Below, in pieces: positions 8,671 through 16,828 of a stretch of 34,099 nt of DNA. How positions within the stretch are numbered: position 1 is the first letter of the stretch; each line of letters starts with the position of its first letter. The notes beneath the pieces are model-generated. The model saw nothing but the letters and a program-made list of their open reading frames with translations, made no database searches and was not told where the DNA came from. The DNA lies in the NCBI GenBank assembly GCA_034189755.1, contig JAXIHJ010000144.1, forward strand, positions 1 through 34,099. The letters run 5' to 3'. The position numbers and the translations under genes are program-made. This stretch comes from JAXIHJ01 sp034189755 (GTDB lineage: Bacteria; Planctomycetota; Phycisphaerae; SM23-33).

Positions 8671-11223
8671 ATGGCAAAAGCTTTCAAGAAGAGAAAAAAG
8701 AATACTGCTTCCTCGCGGCCGGGCAGGAAGCTCGTCATCGTCGAATCGCCGGCCAAGGCCAAGACGATCCATCGCTATCTCGGCAGCGGCTACGTCATCA
8801 AGGCCTCGATGGGCCACGTCCGCGACCTGCCGGGGCGGGAAATGGGCGTGGACATCGGCCATGGTTTTACGCCGACGTATGAGCCGCTTCCGAGCCGGCG
8901 CAAGGTGCTGGCGGAGCTTAAGAAATATGCCCGCAGCGCGCCTGAGGTATTCCTGGCCACCGACCTGGACCGCGAAGGCGAGGCCATTGCCTGGCACCTG
9001 GCCGAGAGCCTGGGCGTGCCGCAAAACAAAATCCGCCGCGTCGTGTTCAACCAGATTACCAAAACCGCCATCTGCGAGGCGTTCGCCAATCCGCACGGGC
9101 TGGACATGAACAAGGTTGACGCTCAGCAGGCCCGGCGGATTCTCGACCGTATCGTCGGCTACGAAATTTCACCGCTGTTGTGGAAGAAGGTCGCGCGAGG
9201 CCTGTCGGCCGGACGAGTCCAGTCGGTCGCCGTGCGGCTCATCGTCGAACGCGAGCGCCAAATCGATGCATTCACACCGGAAGAATACTGGCGTATCAGC
9301 GGCGTCTTTACCCCGAACTGCCAAGGCGCAGGCGAGCTGTCGGGGCAGTGGGCGGCGTTTCTCGCCACCATCGACGCCAAGGGCAACGGCCCGACACGCG
9401 AGCAACAGCAGGACTTTCTCGCCGCCAACGACGCCTTCCGGGCCGAGCTTCTGAAGTGGCGGGGTAAAAAGTTCGAGCCTGACAACGCCGAGGAAACCGT
9501 TGAAGTCGCCGAGGCGCTGGGCCTGAAGATACAGAACATTCAGCGGACGGAGCATCCCGAGGCCAAGGGGCCTGCCAAAAACCGGGTGGTCCTCGACGTT
9601 GCCTTGGCTGAGTCGGCCGCGAACTTCGTTGTTCAAAAGGTCAGCCAGCGCGACAGCCGATCCCGCCCGCCGGCGCCGTTTACCACCGCGGCCCTTCAAC
9701 AGGCTGCCTCGGTGCAACTGCGCTACTCGGCTTCACGGACTATGCGAATCGCCCAGCAGCTCTACGAAGGCGTCAACATTCCCGGCTCCGGCAGCGTCGG
9801 GCTGATTACCTACATGCGAACCGACAGCCGAAACCTCTCTGCCGAGTCGGTCGCGGAATGCCGTTCGTTCATCAACGAAAATTTCGGCGACAAGTACGTG
9901 CCCGAAAAGCCGAACATTTTCACCTCGGGCGCCGGCGCGCAGGAGGCGCACGAGGCTATCCGCCCAACCGCCGTTGGAAACAGTCCTGAAGATTTGAAGG
10001 GTCATCTCACCGGCGAGCAGTCCCGGCTGTACGAGCTGATATGGCGGCGTTTTGTCGCCTGCCAGATGCCGCCGGCACTTTGGAAGGTTACCGACGCGGA
10101 GATCGCAGCCGAAACGCCCGCCGGCGATGCGGTGTTCAAGGCCTTGGGCCGAAGGCTCGCCTTCGACGGTTTTATGCGCGTGGCGGGCAGGCCAAAAGGC
10201 GGCGACCAGATCCTGCCTCACATCGAGCCGGGCAAACCGGTCGCGCCGGTGGCGATCAGGCCGGTACAACACTTTACCCCGCCGCCGCCCAGATACACCG
10301 AGGCCTCACTCATAAAGGCGCTGGAGGCCGACGGCATAGGTCGGCCCAGCACCTACGCCGCCATCATCCAGACCATACAGGACCGCCGCTATGTCGAACT
10401 CATTCAACGGGCATTCCATCCGACGGACCTGGGCGGCGTCGTTACCGACAAGCTCGTCAAGCATTTCCCGAAGGTCATGGACGTGCGATTCACCGCACAC
10501 ATGGAACAGCAGCTCGACAAAATCGAGGACGCCCGGGCGGGCTGGGTCGGCGTACTGAAGGATTTCTACGGCCCGTTCAGCAAGAACCTCAAGCGTGCCG
10601 GCGAGGAGATGGTGCACGCCAAGGCCGAGAGCCAGCCGAGCGATTACGTCTGCGAGGCCTGCGGCAAACCAATGGCCTACAGGTTCAGCAGGGACGGGCG
10701 ATACCTGGCATGTACCGGCTATCCGAAATGCAAAACGACGCACCCGGTGGACTCCGACGGCAGGAAGATCAAGCCCCAGGCAGTAGGCGTCGCCTGCCCC
10801 AAATGCGGCGAGCCGATGCTGCTGCGTCGAGGCCGGTACGGACCGTTCCTAAGCTGCCCTAGATACCCGGAATGCGACGGCGTGGTCAACCTCGACAAAA
10901 AAGGCAACGTCAAGCTGCCCGCCGCACCGCCACTGGAGGTGGAGCTGCCCTGCCCGAAGTGCCAAAGCCCGCTGTACCTGCGGCGGTCAAAGCGAGGCCC
11001 GTGGCTGGGCTGCTCGAAATTCCCGAAATGCCGCGGGCGAGTCGGATTCAAAACACTAGATGAACAACAATGCAAAGAACTCGAACTCAAGCTGCTCAAT
11101 CATGAAAAAGACAACCCGCGGCCCGTCATCAAGACACTCGACGGCGCGACCATCGGCTACGACCATCAGCCGAAACCGCTCGATACGGACGACGAACAAA
11201 CCCCGCCAAGCCCCCAAAAGTGA
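8671..11223 (+). CDS. topA: DNA topoisomerase I (type IA)
   Basis: Cytosolic enzyme that relaxes negative supercoils by cutting one strand through a tyrosine 5'-phosphate link. The product is about 850 residues from the ATG at 8671, with the basic start MAKAFKKRKK; a longer start at 8593 is possible but its extension looks non-coding. The Toprim domain opens with LVIVESPAKAKTI (21-33) and carries ATDLDREGEAIAWHL (96-110). The active-site tyrosine is Tyr381 in GLITYMRTDS. Three C-terminal zinc-ribbon repeats follow, of the type CxxCGxPM...CxxYPKC (the last CPKCQSPLYL...CSKFPKC), then a short acidic/Pro tail. Compared with E. coli (active Tyr319), about 60 extra residues lie before the active site, mostly around 205-310. 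The URO-D gene follows after 22 bp. The last ~23 codons have a diverged copy at 12348-12416. Confidence 0.96.
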   Translation: MAKAFKKRKKNTASSRPGRKLVIVESPAKAKTIHRYLGSGYVIKASMGHVRDLPGREMGVDIGHGFTPTYEPLPSRRKVLAELKKYARSAPEVFLATDLDREGEAIAWHLAESLGVPQNKIRRVVFNQITKTAICEAFANPHGLDMNKVDAQQARRILDRIVGYEISPLLWKKVARGLSAGRVQSVAVRLIVERERQIDAFTPEEYWRISGVFTPNCQGAGELSGQWAAFLATIDAKGNGPTREQQQDFLAANDAFRAELLKWRGKKFEPDNAEETVEVAEALGLKIQNIQRTEHPEAKGPAKNRVVLDVALAESAANFVVQKVSQRDSRSRPPAPFTTAALQQAASVQLRYSASRTMRIAQQLYEGVNIPGSGSVGLITYMRTDSRNLSAESVAECRSFINENFGDKYVPEKPNIFTSGAGAQEAHEAIRPTAVGNSPEDLKGHLTGEQSRLYELIWRRFVACQMPPALWKVTDAEIAAETPAGDAVFKALGRRLAFDGFMRVAGRPKGGDQILPHIEPGKPVAPVAIRPVQHFTPPPPRYTEASLIKALEADGIGRPSTYAAIIQTIQDRRYVELIQRAFHPTDLGGVVTDKLVKHFPKVMDVRFTAHMEQQLDKIEDARAGWVGVLKDFYGPFSKNLKRAGEEMVHAKAESQPSDYVCEACGKPMAYRFSRDGRYLACTGYPKCKTTHPVDSDGRKIKPQAVGVACPKCGEPMLLRRGRYGPFLSCPRYPECDGVVNLDKKGNVKLPAAPPLEVELPCPKCQSPLYLRRSKRGPWLGCSKFPKCRGRVGFKTLDEQQCKELELKLLNHEKDNPRPVIKTLDGATIGYDHQPKPLDTDDEQTPPSPQK

Positions 11224-11245
11224 AAAGGGGCTGCGCAGTTAAAAC

Positions 11246-12337
11246 ATGACCGGAAGAGAACGAATCCTCACCGCGGCGGAGCGTCGCAAGCCCGACCGTA
11301 TTCCTATCGACTTCTGGGCCGTCCCGGAAGTCTACGACCGTCTCGTTGGTGCTTTCGGCGCAGCCGACGTTGAAGGCGTCTTGCAGGCGGTCGGCTGCGA
11401 CGCTCGCTACTTCCGAGGCCCGGGCTTTTCAGCCCCGGCGGCGGGAAAAGACGACGAAAAGTTTACAGACCATTGGGGCGTCGTCCGTACGTTCCGGACT
11501 GTTACCGGCCAAAGGGGCAACGGCCGGCCGTATCAATGGACTTACAAGCACCTTGTCCATTCGCCGCTGGCGGCCGCCCGGAGCGCATCCGACATCGAAA
11601 ATCACTCCTGGCCGGATGCAAGCCGATGGAACTACTCCGGCGTAAAGGCCGCCTGTGAGAAAATCCGCTCGTCGGGCCTGGCCGTTATCTTCGGCGGAGA
11701 TCGACTGGACCGCACCGCCCAGCTCAAGGCGGCTATGTACCTCCGCGGCACGGAGAACTTCCTGGCCGATCTGGCCCTGAAGCCGGCGATGGCCGAATGT
11801 CTGTTGGAACACGTTGCGGCATACTACCTGGACTACAACCGCCGCGTGTTCGAGGCGGCCGAGGGAAACATCGACATCTTCTTCATGGGCGACGACATGG
11901 GCACGCAGCAGTCGCTGTGGGTCTCCCGCGAGATGTACCGCCGCTTTTTCAAGGCTCACTTCGCCGCATTCAACAACCTCGCCCACAACTTCGGCATCCG
12001 GACCATGTACCACTCCTGCGGTAAAGTAACGGAGTTGATCGGGGATTTCATCGACGCCGGTCTGGACATACTTCAGTCGCTTCAGCCGGCCGCCATCGGC
12101 CCGGACGCGGTTGGGATCAAGCGCGACTTCGGCCGGCAGCTTTGCTTCCAGGGCGGCATCGACATCCAGGACGTGTTGCCGCACGGCACGCCGGCGGACG
12201 TAGACCGGCATATCCGGCACGTCGCCGACACGTTCGGACCCGACGGCTATATCTTCGGCACAGCCCACAATATCCTGCCCGACACGCCTACGGAGAACAT
12301 CCTGGCACTCGTGGAGGCCTATCACCGGTACGGATAA
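11246..12337 (+). CDS. Uroporphyrinogen decarboxylase (URO-D) family protein
   Basis: 363 residues with the URO-D/methylcobamide methyltransferase TIM-barrel pattern. The N-terminus is TGRERILTAAERRKPDRIP, the mid-region is IFFMGDDMGTQQSLWVSREMYRRFF, and MYHSCGKVTEL carries the His and Cys used for zinc in methyltransferase-type members such as MtaA. The end (FGPDGYIFGTAHNILPDTPTENI) is also typical. True HemE proteins look different, so this is probably not the heme enzyme; methyl transfer or an unknown decarboxylation is more likely. No corrinoid protein gene is adjacent. It lies 22 bp after topA and is followed by a relic of the topA tail, so it may have been inserted between topA and the reductase gene. 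Confidence 0.85.
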   Translation: MTGRERILTAAERRKPDRIPIDFWAVPEVYDRLVGAFGAADVEGVLQAVGCDARYFRGPGFSAPAAGKDDEKFTDHWGVVRTFRTVTGQRGNGRPYQWTYKHLVHSPLAAARSASDIENHSWPDASRWNYSGVKAACEKIRSSGLAVIFGGDRLDRTAQLKAAMYLRGTENFLADLALKPAMAECLLEHVAAYYLDYNRRVFEAAEGNIDIFFMGDDMGTQQSLWVSREMYRRFFKAHFAAFNNLAHNFGIRTMYHSCGKVTELIGDFIDAGLDILQSLQPAAIGPDAVGIKRDFGRQLCFQGGIDIQDVLPHGTPADVDRHIRHVADTFGPDGYIFGTAHNILPDTPTENILALVEAYHRYG

Positions 12338-12347
12338 GACGCATGGC

Positions 12348-12437
12348 ATCAAGACACTAAGCGGCATAGACATCGGCTGTAACCACCAGCCACATCCTCT
12401 CGATGCGGACGACGAGAAGGACAAAGAGTATGAATGA
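12348..12437 (+). pseudogene. Relic of a topA 3' end
   Basis: Read in the frame starting at 12348, this stretch encodes IKTLSGIDIGCNHQPHPLDADDE. The topA tail at 11128-11196 encodes IKTLDGATIGYDHQPKPLDTDDE. By hand alignment the two are the same length, with 51 of 69 bases and 16 of 23 residues identical and no gaps. Several differences are silent third-position changes (CAT/CAC, CCG/CCA, CCG/CCT, GAA/GAG). After the matching part the frame runs on to a TGA at 12435-12437, overlapping the start of the reductase gene at 12430. The rest of a second topA is absent, so this is a 3' remnant. It most likely marks a past duplication or recombination that placed the URO-D gene here. Confidence 0.75.
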
Positions 12438-13425
12438 AATCAAGAAACGCCCGCTGGGCAAAACGAAGCTGCAAATCACCGAAGTGGCGTTCGGGGGGCT
12501 GTTCCTGGCTGAAACTCTCGGCACGGCGCGCGACGAGGCGATGCGCGTCGTGGAGCGCGCGCTGGAGTTGGGCATCAATTACATCGACACCGCGCCGATG
12601 TACGGCAACTCACAGGAGATCATCGGCGAGGTGCTTGAAGGGCGCAAAGAGGATTGCCTTCTGGCCACAAAGTGCGGCCGGTGGGACTGGCAGACCGGCC
12701 CATTCCGCCAGCTCGACGCCTTCAAAACTCAATTCGAGCAGTCACTGAAGTTTCTGCGGCGCGACTCGGTGGACATACTCTACATCCATGAAGCCGACTG
12801 GGCCGTGTACTGGCAGGACATGGACCAGCCGCGCAGCCGGTGCGAAGTCGATCCGGACGCCTCCTACGACTACGCCTCGGCCCCGGTTGTCCGGTTCCTC
12901 CAATGGGCCAAGGAGCAGAAATTGGCTTCGCATCTCGGCATTTCCGGCAACAACGCGCACCTGCTGAAAAAAGTGCTGCCTGAGATCGACCTGGAGATCG
13001 ACGCGGTGCTCGTGGCGTTTCAGTACAGCCTGATCTGGCGGAACGCAAAGCAGTACCTTCTGCCCGCCGCCGGCGAACTGGGCGCAGGTGTGGTGCTCGG
13101 CGCGCCCTTGCAACAGGGACGCCTGGCCGTGCCTCATGAGCAGTGGCTGGAGCAGCCGCCCGACTGGATGGACGACGACCTGCGCGAACGGTTTCGAAAA
13201 CTGTACGACATCCAAAAGGAAGCCGGCTTGACACTTCCGGAAATGGCCATCCGATTCCTCCTGGCAGAGCCTGACTTTACAACCGTGATTCCCGGCGCAG
13301 CCAACATCGAACAACTCGAAGAGAACGTCAACTGCTCCAAAGCCGGACCGCTTGATCCCGATCTCCACGCGAAGCTCGATTCGCTCGGCAAGGTATTTCC
13401 GGGATTGTGGGGCAAGGATTACTGA
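12430..13425 (+). CDS. Aldo/keto reductase
   Basis: A 331-residue soluble NADPH-dependent oxidoreductase of the aldo/keto reductase superfamily. The catalytic tetrad is intact: Asp53 and Tyr58 (YIDTAPMYGNS), Lys81 (LATKCGRW) and His120 (LYIHEADW). The C-terminal part has the cofactor-binding TTVIPGAANIEQLEENV segment. The fold and the DTAPMYG wording resemble the group that includes L-fucose/D-threo-aldose dehydrogenases and plant-type galactose dehydrogenases, so a sugar or sugar-derived aldehyde is a plausible substrate; this is inference. The start is ATG 12430 (MNEIKKRPLG); the in-frame ATG at 12403 would lie inside the topA-tail relic. It sits 92 bp after the URO-D gene and may be co-transcribed with it. 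Confidence 0.9.
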   Translation: MNEIKKRPLGKTKLQITEVAFGGLFLAETLGTARDEAMRVVERALELGINYIDTAPMYGNSQEIIGEVLEGRKEDCLLATKCGRWDWQTGPFRQLDAFKTQFEQSLKFLRRDSVDILYIHEADWAVYWQDMDQPRSRCEVDPDASYDYASAPVVRFLQWAKEQKLASHLGISGNNAHLLKKVLPEIDLEIDAVLVAFQYSLIWRNAKQYLLPAAGELGAGVVLGAPLQQGRLAVPHEQWLEQPPDWMDDDLRERFRKLYDIQKEAGLTLPEMAIRFLLAEPDFTTVIPGAANIEQLEENVNCSKAGPLDPDLHAKLDSLGKVFPGLWGKDY

Positions 13426-13654
13426 TGCCCCGGTCCGGCTGAAGGCTTAACTATTTGTTGTGTAGTAAAACAGTGCGTTTTGCGTTAAACTCCTATTCGC
13501 CTTTTGCAAACGGCAACTTCAAATAGCGGGATATTGGAGAAACCGCCGATATATTCTTGATATATCACCGGGACGGCAACGCCTCAGGCCGCCAAGCGCG
13601 GCAACAGATATATCCGACGGATATTAGAACGTTTTTTGACAAGGGAGAATCATC
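13426..13654 (+). promoter_or_regulatory. Structured 5' leader of the Ig-repeat gene
   Basis: This 229-bp gap holds no gene. Near the gene it contains a run of possible stems: GATATAT/ATATATC around TCTTG (13548-13566), GCCGC/GCGGC around CAAGC in the 13589-13603 area, and ATATCC/GGATAT around GAC (about 13609-13623). Between the first two lies GGGACGGCAACGCCTCAGGCC, which loosely resembles the GGGACGCAAAGCC core of c-di-GMP-I (GEMM) riboswitches. The matching 5' strand and a GNRA loop are not evident. A folded leader is likely; a riboswitch is only a possibility. Confidence 0.35.
13641..13647 (+). promoter_or_regulatory. Ribosome-binding site of the Ig-repeat gene
   Basis: AAGGGAG lies seven bases before the ATG at 13655, a well-placed Shine-Dalgarno site that supports this start over later in-frame ATG codons. 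Confidence 0.75.
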
Positions 13655-16600
13655 ATGGCTTCGGACCCTCTGTCAGACCGCAACGGCTGGAAAAGCGTCA
13701 TCAGACCGGACACTTGTCGCCGCAAGCCTGCGACATGGTCCGAAATGGAGCCGCTGGAGCCTCGCCTGTTGCTGGCCGGCGATATCGCTATCACGGTCGA
13801 CGCACTGACGACGAACGACACCACGCCGGAGTTGACCGGTACGATCAGCGACCCCGACGCCGTAATCCAGATAACGGTCGGCGGGGCAAGTTATGACGCC
13901 GTCAATAACGGCGACGGCACGTGGACACTGGCCGACGACACGGTCGCGGCCCTGGCTGAGGATACCTATGACGTTCTGGCCCTGGCTACCAATGCCGACG
14001 AGGGAACCTTCGGTACGGACACCACTACCGAAGACCTGATCGTCGACCTGACGCCCCCGACGGTTACGGTGGATAATTTAACGACCGACGACACCACGCC
14101 GGAACTGACCGGTACGGTCAACGAGGACGATGCGACAATCGTAGTCAACATCGACGGGGTCGATTATGACGCCGTCAACAACGGCGACGGCACGTGGACG
14201 CTTCCCGACAATACCACGGCGCCGCTGCCCAACGGCACATACGACGTAGCCGTAACCGCAACGGACCCGGCTGGCAATGATGGCACCGACGCCACGACGG
14301 ATGAGTTGACCGTCAACACAAACGTACCGGTCATTACAATCGACGAACTGGCCACCTCGGACACCACGCCCGAGCTGACAGGCACGATTACCGACCCGGC
14401 CGCCACCATACAGATTATGGTCGCCGGGAACATCTACGACGCGGTCAACAACGGCGACGGCACGTGGACGCTGGCTGACGACACCATCGCCGAGCTGGAA
14501 GAAGGCATCTACGACGTTGTCGCGGTGGCCACCAACGCAGCCAACGGGACATCCGACTACGATGACACATTCAACGAGCTGGATATCGACCTGACCGATC
14601 CGGTCGTTACGGTCAACGTGTTAATAACCGCCGATACCACGCCGCAACTGACAGGCACGGTCAGCGAGCCGGACGCCACCGTCTGGGTCAACGTGGACGG
14701 AAATGATTACGAGGCTACCAACAACGGCAACGGCACGTGGACGCTCGATGACGACACCATCGCCCCTGAACTGGCCAACGGAAGCTACGACGTAGCCGCA
14801 ACCGCAACGGACCAGGCCGGCAACGTAGGAACGGACGAGACGGTCAACGAGCTGGTTATCAAAATCCTGCCGGAGGTTACAGTCGACGAACTCGATACCA
14901 ACGACACCACGCCGCAACTGACCGGCACGATCGACGATCCGGCGGCGACCATTGTCGTTACCGTCGATGAAAACGACTACGACGCCGTCAACAACGGCGA
15001 CGGCACGTGGACGCTGGCCGACGATACCATCGCCGCACTGGAAGAAGGCACCTACGACGTCGTGGCCACGGCGACTAACCCCTTCGGGAACTACGCCTCG
15101 GACGATACAACCAACGAACTGACCGTCGACACGACTGCGCCGGTTGTGGGCATCGACGATGCGTTCACCACCAGCGACACCACGCCGCAACTGACCGGCA
15201 CGATCGACGACGCCACGGCCACCGTTACGGTAACCGTCAACGGCAACGACTACGAGGCCACCAACAACGGCGACGGCACGTGGACGCTGGCGAACGACAC
15301 CATCGACCCGCCGCTGGACGAGGGCAGCTACGACATCACGGCAACGGCCGCGGACGACGCCGGAAATGAAGACGTCGAAACCCTCCAGGACGGCGTAACC
15401 ATCACGCTTACGCCGACGGTAACCGTAGATGAGCTGACCACCAACGACACCACGCCCCAACTGACCGGCACGGTCGACACCATCGACGCCGTCGTTACGG
15501 TAACCGTCAACGGCGTGGATTACGACGCCATCAACTACGGCGACGGCACCTGGGCACTGCCCGACAACACCGTCGCGGAACTGGACGAGGGCACCTACGA
15601 CGTAACCGTAACGGCGACCAGCGGCGTTCACGTCGGCACGGACGACACCACGGACGAGCTGGTCATCGACACGACCGAGCCGACGGTTGCGGTCGATCAG
15701 CTGATTACCACGTATCGCAGCCCGCAACTGACCGGCACGGTCAACGACAACGACGCCGTCGTCGAGGTCCTGGTCAACGGAACCATCTACGACGCCGTCA
15801 ACAACGGCGACGGCACGTGGACGTTGGCACAAGGCGAGATCGCCCCGCTGGGCACGACCACCTACGACGTGCAGGTCCGGGCGACAGACCAGGCCGGAAA
15901 CGAGGGATTCGACGAGACAGTAGATGAGCTTATAGTCATGGCGGAGACGACGCTGAATTTCAGCCCGGCGCTCAGGAAGGTGTTTTATACCGATCCCGAC
16001 GGTTCGAAGGTTATTGTTTATCTCTTCGGCGACGGCTCCGTCACGCTGAGCTTCGCCAGCAACTCGATGATCACCGTCGGCGGCCAGACGGCATGGAAGG
16101 TCCTCGACGCCGACGCCGGCGTCTTGCTGACTTCGGCCGACGTTACCAGCGACAGCAAGGGCCTGATCATCCGCGCCTCCCGTGGTGCAGACGGCGGCAC
16201 GACCGTCGGTCAGATTACGGGCAATTTCATTCTCACCAAACTAAACGCCCGGAACGTGGACTTGATCAATAACGGCATCAACATGAACGGCATTATCCAC
16301 TCGATCATGCTGCGGAACGTCCAGGCAAACATTACGATGGTCGGCGTCGCGCCGCGGGGCGTCCTGTTCAGGGTCTTCCAAGCCGTCGAAGACGCCAATA
16401 TTCGAATCACCGGCTCCGACGTCAGGAATTTTACCACGGGCCGCATGACCAACAGCTCGCTGTACGTCGGTGTCGCGGGAACACCGGATGAAAACGGCGA
16501 CGGGACTTACGATCTGCCGGAATTGATAAACATCCTCGACGACCATGAAATCAAGGTCTTCAGGATAACGGGCTTCCGCGGCGCCGTAGGCGATTTGTTC

Positions 16601-16810
16601 ACGAATTCCAATATCGCCGCGGATGCGATCGGCACGGCCCAACTGAGGGACGCTACACTGGACAACACACCCGACGAGGGCGACGCCGTACCGTTCGGCC
16701 TGGCGACCAACAACATCCGAAGGCTGACGCTGCGGCAAGGCCAAACGAACTACACCTGGCCGAACAACTGGCTGGCCGACCCGCAGGACCTGGAAATACG
16801 CCTGGTATAA
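13655..16810 (+). CDS. LEPR-XLL surface protein with eight Ig-like repeats
   Basis: 1051 residues. Near the N-terminus, EPLEPRLLLAGD (about 32-43) is the LEPR-XLL motif found on large exported proteins of Planctomycetota and some others. No ordinary hydrophobic signal peptide precedes it, so this motif region is probably tied to export. Eight tandem bacterial Ig-like repeats of about 90 residues follow (about 46-764), each with TTPxLTGT near its start and NNGDGTWTL in the middle. They are very rich in Asp and Thr, poor in Lys, and likely bind calcium. The last ~285 residues (from TTLNFSPALRKVFY) form a separate beta-rich domain without repeats and without an LPXTG or PEP-CTERM anchor. A surface or matrix role is inferred. 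The stop is 18 bp from the converging hypE. Confidence 0.88.
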   Translation: MASDPLSDRNGWKSVIRPDTCRRKPATWSEMEPLEPRLLLAGDIAITVDALTTNDTTPELTGTISDPDAVIQITVGGASYDAVNNGDGTWTLADDTVAALAEDTYDVLALATNADEGTFGTDTTTEDLIVDLTPPTVTVDNLTTDDTTPELTGTVNEDDATIVVNIDGVDYDAVNNGDGTWTLPDNTTAPLPNGTYDVAVTATDPAGNDGTDATTDELTVNTNVPVITIDELATSDTTPELTGTITDPAATIQIMVAGNIYDAVNNGDGTWTLADDTIAELEEGIYDVVAVATNAANGTSDYDDTFNELDIDLTDPVVTVNVLITADTTPQLTGTVSEPDATVWVNVDGNDYEATNNGNGTWTLDDDTIAPELANGSYDVAATATDQAGNVGTDETVNELVIKILPEVTVDELDTNDTTPQLTGTIDDPAATIVVTVDENDYDAVNNGDGTWTLADDTIAALEEGTYDVVATATNPFGNYASDDTTNELTVDTTAPVVGIDDAFTTSDTTPQLTGTIDDATATVTVTVNGNDYEATNNGDGTWTLANDTIDPPLDEGSYDITATAADDAGNEDVETLQDGVTITLTPTVTVDELTTNDTTPQLTGTVDTIDAVVTVTVNGVDYDAINYGDGTWALPDNTVAELDEGTYDVTVTATSGVHVGTDDTTDELVIDTTEPTVAVDQLITTYRSPQLTGTVNDNDAVVEVLVNGTIYDAVNNGDGTWTLAQGEIAPLGTTTYDVQVRATDQAGNEGFDETVDELIVMAETTLNFSPALRKVFYTDPDGSKVIVYLFGDGSVTLSFASNSMITVGGQTAWKVLDADAGVLLTSADVTSDSKGLIIRASRGADGGTTVGQITGNFILTKLNARNVDLINNGINMNGIIHSIMLRNVQANITMVGVAPRGVLFRVFQAVEDANIRITGSDVRNFTTGRMTNSSLYVGVAGTPDENGDGTYDLPELINILDDHEIKVFRITGFRGAVGDLFTNSNIAADAIGTAQLRDATLDNTPDEGDAVPFGLATNNIRRLTLRQGQTNYTWPNNWLADPQDLEIRLV
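13790..15946 (+). repeat. Eight ~270-bp tandem repeats (Ig-like domains)
   Basis: Eight in-frame copies of about 267-273 bp. The segment encoding NNGDGTWTL (AACGGCGACGGCACGTGGAC) is nearly identical in most copies, a sign of recent duplication or gene conversion. Copies alternate: 2, 4, 6 and 8 carry a DxAGN-type sequence (DPAGN, DQAGN, DDAGN, DQAGN) near their ends, while 1, 3, 5 and 7 do not and are instead followed by a DxTxP linker. The true unit of duplication may therefore be a pair of domains (about 540 bp). Confidence 0.85.
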
Positions 16811-16827
16811 CCGGGGCCATGCCGGTT
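16809..16827. terminator. Hairpin in the convergent gap (candidate two-way terminator)
   Basis: AACCGG and CCGGTT are separated by seven bases and fill nearly all of the 18-bp gap between the converging Ig-repeat and hypE genes. A shared terminator is plausible from position alone. No T-tract is seen on either side, so intrinsic termination is uncertain. Confidence 0.4.
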
Positions 16828-16828
16828 C

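Noticed and set aside
11246..12337. Heme-pathway uroporphyrinogen decarboxylase (hemE)
   Set aside because: The HSCGK zinc motif and overall wording fit the methyltransferase-like URO-D group rather than HemE.
13636..13641. TTGACA before the Ig-repeat gene as a -35
   Set aside because: It is only 13 bases from the start codon and overlaps the ribosome-binding region, so it cannot drive this gene.
14621..15832. Long open frame on the minus strand across the Ig repeats (about 403 codons)
   Set aside because: It is antisense to a clear repeat protein. Its length comes from the repeated GC-rich composition, and the translation is an Arg/Val/Gly-rich repeat with no recognisable domain.
13790..15946. 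Regular repeats as a possible CRISPR array
   Set aside because: The repeats are ~270 bp, in frame and protein-coding, with no short repeat/spacer pattern and no cas genes.
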